Shown here in pieces: positions 44,548 through 53,198 of a DNA stretch of 64,000 nt. The position numbers and the translations under genes are program-made. The notes beneath the pieces are model-generated. The model was not told where the DNA came from. It made no database searches and worked only from the letters and a program-made list of their open reading frames with translations. The DNA comes from Aureimonas altamirensis. GTDB lineage: Bacteria; Pseudomonadota; Alphaproteobacteria; Rhizobiales; Rhizobiaceae. The first letter of the stretch is position 1. Every line of letters begins with the position of its first letter. The DNA lies in the NCBI RefSeq assembly GCF_023702225.1, contig NZ_JAMQCO010000010.1, positions 61,980 to 125,979 on the forward strand. Reading direction: 5' to 3'.

Positions 44548-45245
44548 GCGCGGTGGACGACTTCGACGACGAGGATTTCCTTGCGGCCGAATTTACGCTC
44601 GGCACACTGGACGAAGCGGCCCGCTCGCGCGCTGCGCACCGCTACGCGAGCGACCCCGCCTTCGCCGCCGAGGTGGATCGATGGAGCCGCATTCTTGCAC
44701 CGCTGGCCGCCGACGCAGTATCCGTCGAACCGCCTGCGGAGCTGTGGCAACGCATATCCGATCGCACGCGCAAACCCGTGCCGGTGGCGGTTGCCGCCAC
44801 GCACCTGGTTTCCGCGACATGGCGTTGGCTGGCCATCGGCAGCATGGCCGTTGCAGCGGCCAGCCTGGCGGTCCTGCTCGTTCTGGTGCAGCCGGCAGAG
44901 CGGCCGGCCGGCCCCGCCTTCAGTTCCGTCGTCGCCGCGCAATCGGGCCAGCCCCTGGCGGTGGTTACCCTTTCGCCGGATGGACGGTCGGTGACGGTGA
45001 CACCGCTTTCCCTGCCCCGGACGGCCGGGCGCGTGGCGGAGCTGTGGTATGTGCCGGCCGGCAGGACGCCGCGCTCAATGGGCGTCGTCGAGGCCGGGAG
45101 CACCTATGCCATGACGTTGGACACTCCGCTGCCGGCCGATGCGCAGGGAGATGCCTTCGCCTTGTCGGACGAGCCGGCGGGCGGCTCGCCGACGGGCCTG
45201 CCCACCGGACCGATTATCGGCCAAGGTGCCCTCGGCGCTGTTTGA
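44544..45245 (+). CDS. Anti-sigma factor (RskA family)
   Basis: A 233-residue membrane-anchored anti-sigma factor. The N-terminal cytoplasmic part (FLAAEFTLGTLDEAARSRAAHRYASDPAFAAEVDRWSRIL) is the RskA/ChrR-like sigma-binding zone without a zinc HxxxCxxC motif. One span follows (about 95-115, WLAIGSMAVAAASLAVLLVLV). The C-terminal periplasmic RskA domain has LPRTAGRVAELWYVPAGRTPRSMGVVEAGSTYAMTLD. It should hold the neighbouring ECF factor inactive until an envelope signal arrives. Confidence 0.9.
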   Translation: MSAVDDFDDEDFLAAEFTLGTLDEAARSRAAHRYASDPAFAAEVDRWSRILAPLAADAVSVEPPAELWQRISDRTRKPVPVAVAATHLVSATWRWLAIGSMAVAAASLAVLLVLVQPAERPAGPAFSSVVAAQSGQPLAVVTLSPDGRSVTVTPLSLPRTAGRVAELWYVPAGRTPRSMGVVEAGSTYAMTLDTPLPADAQGDAFALSDEPAGGSPTGLPTGPIIGQGALGAV

Positions 45246-45339
45246 CGCACCCCCGGCAGGCACCCGATCACTACGAGAGCGTTGAAAAATCCGTGAGCTG
45301 CGCCATCTTGATGACATGCAGATTCGGGGAGGTTCAACG

Positions 45340-45639
45340 ATGGAATACGATGTCTTCCAGGTTCCGGTTCGAGTCTTCTTCGGCATCGGCGTGCCGCGGG
45401 ACATCGTAACCGTGACGCAGGCCTATGCCTGGCTTCAGAATTGCCGGACGGTGCATCGAACCGAAGTCCACGTGGCCGCCGTGCAGGCCTGCAAGGCGGC
45501 CTTCGCAAAGCAGGTCAATGCGGAAACGGTGCGCCGCTCGGTCGCCCGTTTCGCCGAGCGGTCCGGATTGATGGTGCCGGATATGGACGTCGCGCCCGCC
45601 ACGGCCGGGATCAAGACGCCCCCGCGCCTTACGGCCTGA
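45340..45639 (+). CDS. DUF982 family protein
   Basis: A 99-residue cytoplasmic protein fitting DUF982: the opening VFQVPVRVFFGIGVPRDIVTVTQAYAWL, a central HVAAVQACKAAFAKQVNAETVRRSVARFAERSG and a short disordered tail. DUF982 is common in Hyphomicrobiales in many small copies and has no known function. ATG 45340 has GGGGAGG seven bases upstream. It lies 94 bases after the anti-sigma gene and converges on the LOV kinase gene with three bases between. Confidence 0.85.
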   Translation: MEYDVFQVPVRVFFGIGVPRDIVTVTQAYAWLQNCRTVHRTEVHVAAVQACKAAFAKQVNAETVRRSVARFAERSGLMVPDMDVAPATAGIKTPPRLTA

Positions 45640-45642
45640 CCG

Positions 45643-47103
45643 TCAGGCGTCTTCGGTCAGATCCTTCAGCGGCGCAACCGCCTCGAAGGCGATGCCGCTG
45701 CTGCGAAAGTCGATCGATGCGGTACCGTTGATTTCGGCCGCCAATGCGCCCTCGATGATCCGTGTCCCGAAGCCGCGGCGTTCGGGCTTTCGGACCGGGG
45801 GTCCGCCCTGCTCGCTCCAATGGAATCGCAATAACGGGTCGCCGGCCGTTTCCTCCAACGTCCAGGCAATCGTGATCGTGCCGTTCGGGGTGGACAAGGC
45901 GCCATACTTGGACGCGTTTGTCGCCAGTTCATGGAGGGCGAGCGCGAATGCCGAGACCGAGCGCGCGCCCAGCACCACCCGTGGTCCGCCAAGGCGGAAG
46001 GCCCCACCGTCGAATGGCTTGATGGCAGAAGAGACGACATCCTCCAGTTGCGCCGCGGAGAATCCGTCCTGCGTCAGCAGATCCTGCGCCATGGAAAGGG
46101 CCTGCATGCGTCCAAAGGCGATCTCCTGCGCCTCTTCCAGCGTCTTCGCCGAGCGCATGGACTGGGCGAACACCGATTGAGCGGTCGCCAGCGAGTTCTT
46201 GACCCGGTGGTTCAGTTCACGCGCCAGCAGCTTGCGATGTTCCTCCGCCTCCTTGCGCGCGGTGATGTCGACCGAAATTCCGGCCATACCGGTCGGCTGG
46301 TCGGTGATGTCGGCGCTGACCTGACCTCGCACTTCGACCCAGCGCGTTTCGCCCAGCGGCGTCCTGATACGATACTCGATATCGAATTCGTTGCCCGACG
46401 CGATCGCCGCATCGATCGTCGCACGCCACCGCACCCTGTCTTCCGGAACGACGGCCTCCTGCAGGTCGGCATAGGTGAAGGGCTCGTCCGCCTCGCGGCC
46501 GAAATTCGCCTTGCAGTGCCGCGAAGCCACAAGCCGCTGATTCCTGAGATCGAGCGTCCAGACCCCCATTCCTGCCGCGTTCAGGATGAAGCGCATCCGG
46601 CCTTCGCTCTGCATCAGGTCGAGCATGCGCCGCTCGACCTCGGATTCCATCTCCCCATGCGCGCTCTGCAATTCGGACACACGCCTGCGATCGGGCGAAA
46701 CGTCGAACTGGGAGGCGAAGAAATAGGTGAGGTTTCCATCCTCGTCGAACACTGGGGAGACCAGCAGGCGGTTCCAGAAGGATGATCCGTCCTTGCGGTA
46801 ATTCAACAGGTCGATCTCGATGGCCTCGCACCGTGCGACGGCGTTGCGTATGCGGGTGACGTCATCGGCGTTGGTGCCGGTACCCTGCAGGAAGCGGCAA
46901 TTGCGGCCGAGTATCTCGTGGCGCCCATAGCCGGTCAGCTTGCTGAAGGCATCGTTGACGAAGATGATCGGGTTGTCCGGCTGATGGGGGTCCGTGATCA
47001 GCATGGGCATGCGCGTCGTACGCACCGCGGCCGCGAACGGATCGGTGGAGGCCGATGCCTTGTGGATCTCGCCTTCGATCCGGCGCTCTTCCTGTCGGTC
47101 CAT
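45643..47103 (-). CDS. Blue-light (LOV) HWE-family histidine kinase
   Basis: A 486-residue soluble sensor kinase. An N-terminal LOV/PAS domain (about 20-135) has the flavin-adduct motif GRNCRFLQG with C69. A second PAS domain spans about 165-285 (MRFILNAAGMGVWTLDLRNQ, ending SVDITARKEAEEH). The HWE kinase core has the phosphorylated H299 in ELNHRVKNSLATAQS, the N-box HELATNASKYGAL and the WxE motif in FHWSEQGGP. HWE kinases in alphaproteobacteria often feed the general stress response. ATG 47103 has AGGTG very close upstream; ATG 47142 is an alternative without a site. No response regulator is next to it. Confidence 0.92.
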   Translation of the reverse strand: MDRQEERRIEGEIHKASASTDPFAAAVRTTRMPMLITDPHQPDNPIIFVNDAFSKLTGYGRHEILGRNCRFLQGTGTNADDVTRIRNAVARCEAIEIDLLNYRKDGSSFWNRLLVSPVFDEDGNLTYFFASQFDVSPDRRRVSELQSAHGEMESEVERRMLDLMQSEGRMRFILNAAGMGVWTLDLRNQRLVASRHCKANFGREADEPFTYADLQEAVVPEDRVRWRATIDAAIASGNEFDIEYRIRTPLGETRWVEVRGQVSADITDQPTGMAGISVDITARKEAEEHRKLLARELNHRVKNSLATAQSVFAQSMRSAKTLEEAQEIAFGRMQALSMAQDLLTQDGFSAAQLEDVVSSAIKPFDGGAFRLGGPRVVLGARSVSAFALALHELATNASKYGALSTPNGTITIAWTLEETAGDPLLRFHWSEQGGPPVRKPERRGFGTRIIEGALAAEINGTASIDFRSSGIAFEAVAPLKDLTEDA

Positions 47104-47291
47104 CTCACCTCGCAACCAATGCGTGCGAGTTCCGCGCGCCATCGAAAGTGGACGTTATTAGCGGTTGAACGCGTCTTTATCCAGACGCTGCGTCACAGGT
47201 GACGACGTCACCCAAAACGATATGCTTGGCGCCCTACGGATCATGCCGGAGCGACAATCATCGGAGCTGAATGAGGAGGACAAGTCACGAA

Positions 47292-47376
47292 TGGTGCGGT
47301 CGAGAAGACTCGAACTTCCACGGGTTGCCCCACAGCGACCTCAACGCTGCGCGTCTACCAATTCCGCCACGACCGC
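47292..47376 (-). tRNA. tRNA-Leu (anticodon GAG)
   Basis: An 85-base tRNA, encoded CCA included. The acceptor arm GCGGTCG pairs with CGACCGC, followed by discriminator A and CCA. The D-arm GGCGGAATTGGTAGACGC and T-loop GTTCGAGTC are standard, and the long variable arm is of the leucine class. The anticodon arm CAGCG-TTGAGGT-CGCTG gives anticodon GAG. It lies between the LOV kinase and lipB. No integrase gene is nearby. Confidence 0.96.
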
Positions 47377-47539
47377 ACGCCGTGTGCCGGTCGAAACCGG
47401 CAGGCCGATCTTGCGACCGGTGGCGGGCATGTAACAAAGCACCGTGTTGCGCACAAGCCCATTTCGCACGCCCCGGCGTTTTTTCGGCCGGCGATCTGGA
47501 ACACTTCCGGAAAAGACGGCTCGACGCTACATAGTCAGC

Positions 47540-48277
47540 ATGGACCAGCCTATCGCCCAATCCGCCCCGGCGCGCCTTTCGACCCGAAGCGCTCACTTTC
47601 CCGCCGTCTCCGGCACGCCCCCGGTGGACTGGTTGATTCGTGGCGGGCTGACGCCCTACCCCGAAGCGCTGGCATGGATGGAGGCACGCGTGGCGGCCAT
47701 CGCCGCCGGCGAAGCACCCGAAGCGGTTCTGCTGGTGGAGCATCCCCCGCTCTATACCGCGGGCACCAGCGCGCGCACCGACGACCTGACCGATCCGAAC
47801 CGGTTTCCGGTCTTCGATGCCGGGCGCGGCGGAGAATATACCTATCACGGCCCCGGCCAGCGCGTTGCCTATGTGATGCTGGATCTGAAGCGCCGGCAGC
47901 CGGACATTCGCGCCTTCGTCGCCGCCCTCGAACAGTGGATCATCGCAACCCTTGCCGACATGCAGGTCAAGGGAGAGCGGCGTGAGGACAGGGTTGGTGT
48001 CTGGGTTTCGCGGCCCGAGCGGCCGCCCGGACCGGACGGAGCGCCGGCAGAGGACAAGGTGGCGGCCATCGGCATCCGCATCCGCCGCTGGGTGACGTTT
48101 CATGGCATCAGCCTGAACGTCGATCCGGACCTGTCGCACTTTTCCGGCATCGTGCCGTGCGGCGTACGCGGCCATGGGGTGACGAGTCTTGCCGATCTCG
48201 GCCTGCTCGTATCCATGCCCGAAGTGGATTCGATGCTGCGCCGCAATTTCGAGACCGTTTTCGGGCCACTGGCATGA
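47540..48277 (+). CDS. lipB: Lipoyl(octanoyl) transferase
   Basis: A 245-residue cytoplasmic enzyme that moves octanoate from acyl carrier protein to the lipoyl domains of dehydrogenases, the first step of lipoate synthesis. Conserved stretches are [39 protein letters not shown], the lysine region [22 protein letters not shown] and the catalytic cysteine in [15 protein letters not shown]. The N-terminal 30 residues are a variable extension, and no clear ribosome site marks ATG 47540. Its stop overlaps the DUF188 gene start by four bases. Confidence 0.95.
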   Translation: MDQPIAQSAPARLSTRSAHFPAVSGTPPVDWLIRGGLTPYPEALAWMEARVAAIAAGEAPEAVLLVEHPPLYTAGTSARTDDLTDPNRFPVFDAGRGGEYTYHGPGQRVAYVMLDLKRRQPDIRAFVAALEQWIIATLADMQVKGERREDRVGVWVSRPERPPGPDGAPAEDKVAAIGIRIRRWVTFHGISLNVDPDLSHFSGIVPCGVRGHGVTSLADLGLLVSMPEVDSMLRRNFETVFGPLA

Positions 48278-48714
48278 TCGTCTATGTCGATGCCGACGCC
48301 TGTCCGGTAAAAGACGACATCCTGGACGTCGCACGCCGGTTCGGTGTGGACGTCACCTACGTTTCGAACGGCGGCCTCATGCCCTCGAAGTTTCCCGGTG
48401 CCCGGCTCGTGACGGTGGCGGCCGGCGCCGACGCGGCCGACGACTGGATCGCCGACAATGCCGGCACGGGCGACGTGGTGGTGACGGCCGACATACCGCT
48501 GGCCGACAGAAGTCTGGCCAGGGGCGCTACGGTTCTGAACGTCAATGGCCGGCCCTTCACCCCGGAAAGCATCGGCGCGGCCCTTTCCTACCGCGCCTTC
48601 AACCAGCACCTGCGCGAAACGGGCGAAAGCAAGGGACATAATGCCGCCTTCTCGGCGGCGGATCGTTCGCGTTTCAGGCAGGAACTGAACAGGGTGTTGC
48701 AGCGTCGCGCTTAG
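48274..48714 (+). CDS. YaiI/YqxD family protein (DUF188)
   Basis: A 146-residue protein of the DUF188 (YaiI/YqxD) family, a PIN-like fold of unknown activity. It begins [24 protein letters not shown] and has [34 protein letters not shown]. Conserved aspartates (D6, D8, and those in the TADIPLAD segment) suit a metal-dependent nuclease site, but activity is unproven. It is translationally coupled to lipB and followed 19 bases later by the cytochrome b gene, so the four genes 47540-50325 may form one operon. Confidence 0.9.
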   Translation: MIVYVDADACPVKDDILDVARRFGVDVTYVSNGGLMPSKFPGARLVTVAAGADAADDWIADNAGTGDVVVTADIPLADRSLARGATVLNVNGRPFTPESIGAALSYRAFNQHLRETGESKGHNAAFSAADRSRFRQELNRVLQRRA

Positions 48715-48733
48715 AGTGGCGCCGGGAGTGGAC

Positions 48734-49546
48734 ATGGCCGAGGGCAAGGATACCAGAACGGTTTACCGCCATGCGGCCATGACGCGGCTGACGCATTGGA
48801 TCTGGGCCATAGCCCTCTTCTTCCTGCTTCTGTCCGGCCTGCAGATCTTCATGGCGCGGCCCGACCTGTATGTCGGCCGCCAATCGGGCTTCGCCTTCGA
48901 CAACACTATCCTGTCCATCGGAGCCGTGGTCGACGGGGGCCGGCTGCGCGGCGTAACGGAAATCTTCGGGCATGCCTTCGACACGACCGGCTGGCTCGGC
49001 ACGGTGGACGAAGGCGGGCGCATGACGGCGAAATCGTTCCCCGGCTGGATGACGATCCCCTCCTATCGCGATCTCGCCACGGGACGGATCGTCCATTTCT
49101 TCTTTGCCTGGATACTCGTCGCGGCGCTTGCGCTGTGGTTGGTCTCGAGCCTCGTCAACAGACATCTCTGGCGCGATATCGTACCGGGGCCCGGCGATGC
49201 GCGCGCCTTGCCGCAGGACATCGCCGACCATGCGCGCCTGCGCCTGCGCCATCGCCGCGCCTATGGCCCGCTGCAGAAGCTCAGCTATGCGTTGATTCTG
49301 CTGGTTGCGCTGCCGCTGATGATCGTGACGGGACTCACCATGTCGCCCGGCGTCAACGCGATGGTGCCGTTTCTGGCCGATCTGTTCGGCGGACGCCAGA
49401 GCGCACGGACACTGCATTTTGCCATCATGCTCGTGCTTGTCGGCTTCTTCGTCGTCCATGTGGTCATGGTTGTCCTGGCAGGGCCGCTCAACGAACTGCG
49501 CTCGATGATCACCGGCTGGTACCGTACCGATGGAGAACGCCCATGA
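48734..49546 (+). CDS. Cytochrome b/b6-type membrane protein
   Basis: A 270-residue inner-membrane diheme cytochrome b of the b561/hydrogenase/formate dehydrogenase type. Four spans are visible, with heme histidines in MTRLTHWIWAIALFFLLLSG, RIVHFFFAWILVAALALWL, KLSYALILLVALPLMIVTG and TLHFAIMLVLVGFFVVHVVMVVL. It should pass electrons between the quinone pool and the periplasmic molybdenum protein encoded next, whose start overlaps its stop by four bases. ATG 48734 has GGGAG seven bases upstream. Confidence 0.9.
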   Translation: MAEGKDTRTVYRHAAMTRLTHWIWAIALFFLLLSGLQIFMARPDLYVGRQSGFAFDNTILSIGAVVDGGRLRGVTEIFGHAFDTTGWLGTVDEGGRMTAKSFPGWMTIPSYRDLATGRIVHFFFAWILVAALALWLVSSLVNRHLWRDIVPGPGDARALPQDIADHARLRLRHRRAYGPLQKLSYALILLVALPLMIVTGLTMSPGVNAMVPFLADLFGGRQSARTLHFAIMLVLVGFFVVHVVMVVLAGPLNELRSMITGWYRTDGERP

Positions 49547-50325
49547 CACCCGACCCGCGACGCAGACGGCTGCTTCTCGGCGGTGCGGCGACACTGGGAA
49601 CCCTGCCCCTGACAGGCTGTTTCGACGGCGCGGTCGAGCGTGGCGGCGCCATGCGCGAGGTGCTTGCCTCGGCCAATGGCCTGACCTATCGCGTCCAGCG
49701 GCTCCTGCTTGGTTCCAACGCCCTGGCGCAGGAGTTTTCTGCCAGCGAAATCCGCCAGCCGATGCGGCCGAACGGCGTCACCAACCCGCAGGATGCCGAT
49801 TATCGACAACTGGCGGCCGACGCCTTCGCCGGCTATCGGCTGGCGATCGACGGTCTGGTCGACAGGCCGGCCAGCTATTCGCTGGCCGAGTTGCGCAACA
49901 TGCCGAACCGCACGCAGATCACCCGCCACGACTGCGTGGAAGGCTGGAGCTGCATCGCCATGTGGACGGGCGTTCCGCTGGGCCTCGTCCTGGATGCCGC
50001 CGGCGTGCAGTCCGGGGCGCGCTATGCGGTCTTCTCGTGCTTCGACACGATGGAGAACGGCTTTACCGGCCCGATCCGCTATTACGAATCGATCGACCTG
50101 ATCGATGCGCGCCACCCGCAGACCATCCTTGCCCACGCGATGAACGGACAGCCCCTGCCCATATCCAACGGCGCACCGCTGCGCGTGCGCGTCGAGCGGC
50201 AATTGGGGTACAAGATGGCCAAATATGTCAGCCGCATCACGCTGGCCGCCAGCCTGGACGGCTTCGGCGACGGCTATGGCGGATATTGGGAAGATCGCGG
50301 TTACGACTGGTTCGCCGGAATCTGA
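49543..50325 (+). CDS. Tat-exported molybdopterin oxidoreductase (sulfite oxidase family)
   Basis: A 260-residue periplasmic molybdenum enzyme. The N-terminus has a twin-arginine motif (PDPRRRRLLLGGAA) and a hydrophobic stretch ending near a Cys (LTGC). The oxidoreductase molybdopterin domain follows, with ITRHDCVEGWSCIAMWTGVPLGLVLDAAG; a Cys in DCVEGWSC is the likely molybdenum ligand. ISNGAPLRVRVERQLGYKMAKYVSRI closes the domain. It resembles MsrP/YedY and forms a pair with the cytochrome b, but that partner is not MsrQ, so the substrate is open. Its end overlaps the convergent ATP12 gene by 25 bases. Confidence 0.88.
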   Translation: MTPDPRRRRLLLGGAATLGTLPLTGCFDGAVERGGAMREVLASANGLTYRVQRLLLGSNALAQEFSASEIRQPMRPNGVTNPQDADYRQLAADAFAGYRLAIDGLVDRPASYSLAELRNMPNRTQITRHDCVEGWSCIAMWTGVPLGLVLDAAGVQSGARYAVFSCFDTMENGFTGPIRYYESIDLIDARHPQTILAHAMNGQPLPISNGAPLRVRVERQLGYKMAKYVSRITLAASLDGFGDGYGGYWEDRGYDWFAGI

Positions 50326-51059
50326 TCTCCACGGCCCGCAAGACCGATCGCCCGTCCCGCCGCCATCATGTCGGCGCGGCGCGACGCGCGCCTTTGCGCC
50401 GCTTCTTCGTCAGCGCCCCATAATTCGATGTTCCAGTCTTCATCGATATGGGCCAATTCGAAAGCCGCCTCCGCGGCAAGGCGACCCTCCAGCACCGCTA
50501 CAGCCAGAAGCACCGAGCCGGTCAGCGTGGTCATCTGGTGCAGGGCCGCGATCTCCAGCGGATCCGCGATCGTGGACAAGAGGGCGGTGAAGGCCCGGAT
50601 CGTCTCCGGCGGCTGGGCGACATGCATGATCCCGGAAGTCACCTGGAAAGGTCCGCCGACCCGGTTGCCTGCCCAGTCGATTACAGGGTCCCAGCCTTCG
50701 GCCTGCCGCGCCACCAGCCTTTGGGGACTGTCGGCCCGGTAGAACAGGAGGTCCGTCTCGACATAGCGGGCCAGGTCGTCCCGCGTTTCCGCAAGATGGG
50801 GCGCGACGCCGTCGATAGCGGTGTTGAGCAGCCGCGTCAGCGGCATCGAGGAGGGGTCGATCCGCTCGCCCTGCATCGCCCATTCCTGCGCCAGCGCAGA
50901 GGCGAGCGCCTGGGACGTCGCCTCCAGAACCGCGCGGCCCGGCGTGCGGACAAGCCGCCCGTCCAGGAGGACGCGCCAGCGTCCGCCGGCCTCGGCCGCA
51001 GATGCCGTTTCATAGAAGCGCCGGGGAAGTTCCGGCGGTTTGGGTGGGGTATCCTTCAT
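50301..51059 (-). CDS. ATP12 family chaperone (F1 ATPase assembly)
   Basis: A 252-residue cytoplasmic chaperone of the ATP12 family, which in mitochondria binds the F1 alpha subunit during assembly. Conserved segments are RFYETASAAEAGGRWRVLLDGRLVRTPGRAVLEA, SMPLTRLLNTAIDGV, YVETDLLFYRADSPQRLVARQAEGWDPVIDW and LEGRLAAEAAFELAHIDEDWNIELWGADEEAAQRRASRRADM. Alphaproteobacteria carry it in this neighbourhood. Its TAA lies inside the 3' end of the convergent molybdenum enzyme gene. It follows the HAD gene by nine bases. Confidence 0.93.
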   Translation of the reverse strand: MKDTPPKPPELPRRFYETASAAEAGGRWRVLLDGRLVRTPGRAVLEATSQALASALAQEWAMQGERIDPSSMPLTRLLNTAIDGVAPHLAETRDDLARYVETDLLFYRADSPQRLVARQAEGWDPVIDWAGNRVGGPFQVTSGIMHVAQPPETIRAFTALLSTIADPLEIAALHQMTTLTGSVLLAVAVLEGRLAAEAAFELAHIDEDWNIELWGADEEAAQRRASRRADMMAAGRAIGLAGRGDQIPANQS

Positions 51060-51068
51060 GGTATGGGC

Positions 51069-51779
51069 TCAGGCGGTTTGGAAAGGGGCCGGCATCCAGC
51101 GCGACGGCTCTTCATGTGTGCGCCAGGCATCCAGCAACCGGCCAAGATGGCTTGCATCGGTTGCCACCGCCGTTGCCCCGGCTGCCCGCAAGGCATCCGG
51201 CCGCGCCGCGCCCCAGGCAACCCCGATGCCCGTCGCGCCGGCCTGGCGCGCCATCGCCATATCGAAGGCAGCGTCGCCCACGACGACGGTGTCGGACGGG
51301 GAAACGCCCGTTTCAGCGCAGCTTTCCAGCACCATGGCCGGGTGCGGCTTGGAGGGGCAGTCGTCTGCGGTGCGCACCACATGGAAGCGGTCGGCAAGCC
51401 CATGCGTGGCAAGGATGAAGTCCACCCCTCGGCGCGACTTGCCCGTCACCATGCCGACGAGGTTCTCGTCGACCGACGAAAGGCGGGCGACCAGCTCGCC
51501 CATGCCTGGAAAGAGCGGCTCGTGCACCTGCCCCGCCGTTCGCGCCGCCTGGAAGGTGGCGCGGTAGGCGTCGGCCAGGTCTTCCGCCTCGGCCGTCGTC
51601 GAGCCCGGCCGCAATCTCTGCATGGCCTCGGCCAAGGACAGGCCGATGATCGCGTGGATGGCCGTATCGGCGGGCGCCACCAGTCCGCGCGCGCGGAAGG
51701 CGCCCTGCATCGTGCGGCAGATGACCGCGAAACTGTCGGCGATGGTGCCGTCGCAATCGAACAGGAACAGGCGCATCAA
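51069..51779 (-). CDS. HAD-IA family phosphatase (phosphoglycolate phosphatase-like)
   Basis: A 236-residue haloacid dehalogenase hydrolase. Motif I is LFLFDCDGTIADS with the nucleophile Asp; motif II TGK in VGMVTGKSRRG; the lysine SKPHPAM; and motif IV VVVGDAAFDMAMARQAG. A helical cap follows motif I, so it is subfamily I with a C1 cap. Substrates may be phosphoglycolate, nucleotides or sugar phosphates. It overlaps the rluC-type stop by three bases and lies in the conserved run rarA-crcB-rluC-HAD-ATP12. Confidence 0.88.
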   Translation of the reverse strand: MMRLFLFDCDGTIADSFAVICRTMQGAFRARGLVAPADTAIHAIIGLSLAEAMQRLRPGSTTAEAEDLADAYRATFQAARTAGQVHEPLFPGMGELVARLSSVDENLVGMVTGKSRRGVDFILATHGLADRFHVVRTADDCPSKPHPAMVLESCAETGVSPSDTVVVGDAAFDMAMARQAGATGIGVAWGAARPDALRAAGATAVATDASHLGRLLDAWRTHEEPSRWMPAPFQTA

Positions 51780-52762
51780 TCTTCCTCAGCCGCCTCGTCG
51801 AAGCCGAACAGGTTCCACGTCTGCACCATGTGCGGCGGCAGCGGAGCGATCTGGTCCACCACGCCGCCATCGGGATGCGGAATTATGATGCGCCGCGCGT
51901 GGAGATGCAGCTTCTTCTGCACGCCCCCCGGAAATTCCCAGTTGGTATCGTGTTCGAAATATTTCGGATCGCCGAGGATCGGATGCCCGATATGGGCGGC
52001 ATGGACGCGCAACTGGTGTGTGCGCCCCGTATACGGCTCCATCTCCAGCCAGGCGAAGTTCTGCGCAACCTGGTCGATGACGCGATAATGCGACAACGCA
52101 TGGTCGGCCCCATCGTCGCCGTGCCGCGCGATACGCATCCTGTCGCCGTCGGGCGTCTGTTCCTTGGCGAGATAGGTGGAGATGCGGCCCTCCTTCGGGG
52201 CCGGAACGCCCTTGACCAACGCCCAGTAGACTTTCTTCGTCTCCCGCTCGCGGAAGGCCTTCGTCAGCGCCACGGCCGCCGTACGGGTGCGCGCCACCAC
52301 GAGGATGCCGGTCGTATCGCGGTCGATACGGTGCACCAGACGGGGCTTCTCGCCCCGGCGATTGCGCCAGGATTCCAGCATCTTGTCCACATGCCGCGTA
52401 ACGCCCGACCCGCCCTGGACGGCCAGCCCGGCAGGCTTGTTGAAGACGAAGACCTTGTCGTCCTCATAGATCAGCATCTGCGACAGGACATCCGCATCGT
52501 GGCGGTCGCGGATGGTGTTGGCCGTCAGCGGCGCCACCTTGAGCCGCGCCGCGTCGCCCTGCATGGGCGGCACGCGGATGACCTGCCCCTGCTCGAGCCG
52601 CGTATCGGTCTTGGCGCGCCCACCGTCGACACGGACCTGGCCCGAGCGCAACAGTTTCTGCAGATGGCCGAAACCGAGGCCCGGGTAGTGCAGCTTGAAC
52701 CAGCGGTCGAGCCTCAGGCCGGCCTCTTCCGCGTCGACCCGGACCTGCTCCACGCTTGCCAT
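51776..52762 (-). CDS. rluC: RluA-family 23S rRNA pseudouridine synthase (RluC type)
   Basis: A 328-residue enzyme that changes uridines of 23S rRNA to pseudouridine. An S4-like RNA-binding domain lies at about 14-75 (LRLDRWFKLHYPGLGFGHLQKLLRSGQVRVDGGRAKTDTRL). The catalytic Asp is in RLVHRIDRDTTGILVVART. EPYTGRTHQLRVHAAHIGHPILGD is the other conserved segment. The S4 domain and length fit RluC. It overlaps the HAD gene at its 3' end, and 52 bases separate it from crcB. Confidence 0.92.
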   Translation of the reverse strand: MASVEQVRVDAEEAGLRLDRWFKLHYPGLGFGHLQKLLRSGQVRVDGGRAKTDTRLEQGQVIRVPPMQGDAARLKVAPLTANTIRDRHDADVLSQMLIYEDDKVFVFNKPAGLAVQGGSGVTRHVDKMLESWRNRRGEKPRLVHRIDRDTTGILVVARTRTAAVALTKAFRERETKKVYWALVKGVPAPKEGRISTYLAKEQTPDGDRMRIARHGDDGADHALSHYRVIDQVAQNFAWLEMEPYTGRTHQLRVHAAHIGHPILGDPKYFEHDTNWEFPGGVQKKLHLHARRIIIPHPDGGVVDQIAPLPPHMVQTWNLFGFDEAAEED

Positions 52763-52814
52763 GACATATCCTTAAAATTCGCGTTCCGGCCCCTCGATAG
52801 AGCAATATCCGCGC

Positions 52815-53198
52815 TTAGGCGAGGCTTCTTGCAAGCCACAGGCCGCAGAACAGGGCCGCGATGCCGAGGCCGAGGGAGGCGGCGACATAGCCCAAGGCAA
52901 GAAGCTGCTGCCCCCGCTCCCACAGCGCGGCCGTATCGAGGGAGAACGACGAGAACGTCGTATACCCGCCGAGCACCCCCGTCGCGATCAGCAGCCGCAG
53001 GGCCTCCGAGGCCTCGAAGCGGCGCGCGATCACCTCGATCAGCACGCCCATGGCGAAAGAGCCGGTCACGTTGACGAAAAAGGTCCCGTAAGGGAATCCC
53101 ATGCCGAAAAGGGCGCTTGCCGCGACGCCGGCCAGGTAGCGCAGTACGGAGCCGACGGCGCCGCCAATTGCCACCAGGGCGATGTCCCGGAGGATCAC
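52815..53198 (-). CDS. crcB: Fluoride ion channel CrcB/Fluc
   Basis: A 127-residue inner-membrane dual-topology fluoride exporter. It has four spans and the family motifs GGAVGSVLRYL, FPYGTFFVNVTGSFAMG (with the pore Asn) and TGVLGGYTTFSSFSLDT. The start is GTG 53198, which overlaps the rarA stop (GTGA) and gives normal length; a longer frame to 53231 would add a Pro/Gly-rich stretch absent in the family. No fluoride riboswitch is visible because the gene is coupled to rarA. Confidence 0.95.
   Translation of the reverse strand: MILRDIALVAIGGAVGSVLRYLAGVAASALFGMGFPYGTFFVNVTGSFAMGVLIEVIARRFEASEALRLLIATGVLGGYTTFSSFSLDTAALWERGQQLLALGYVAASLGLGIAALFCGLWLARSLA

Noticed and set aside
47292-47376. 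tRNA-Leu as a possible integration site for a mobile element
   Set aside because: No integrase, direct repeat of the tRNA 3' end or change in gene type is visible on either side.
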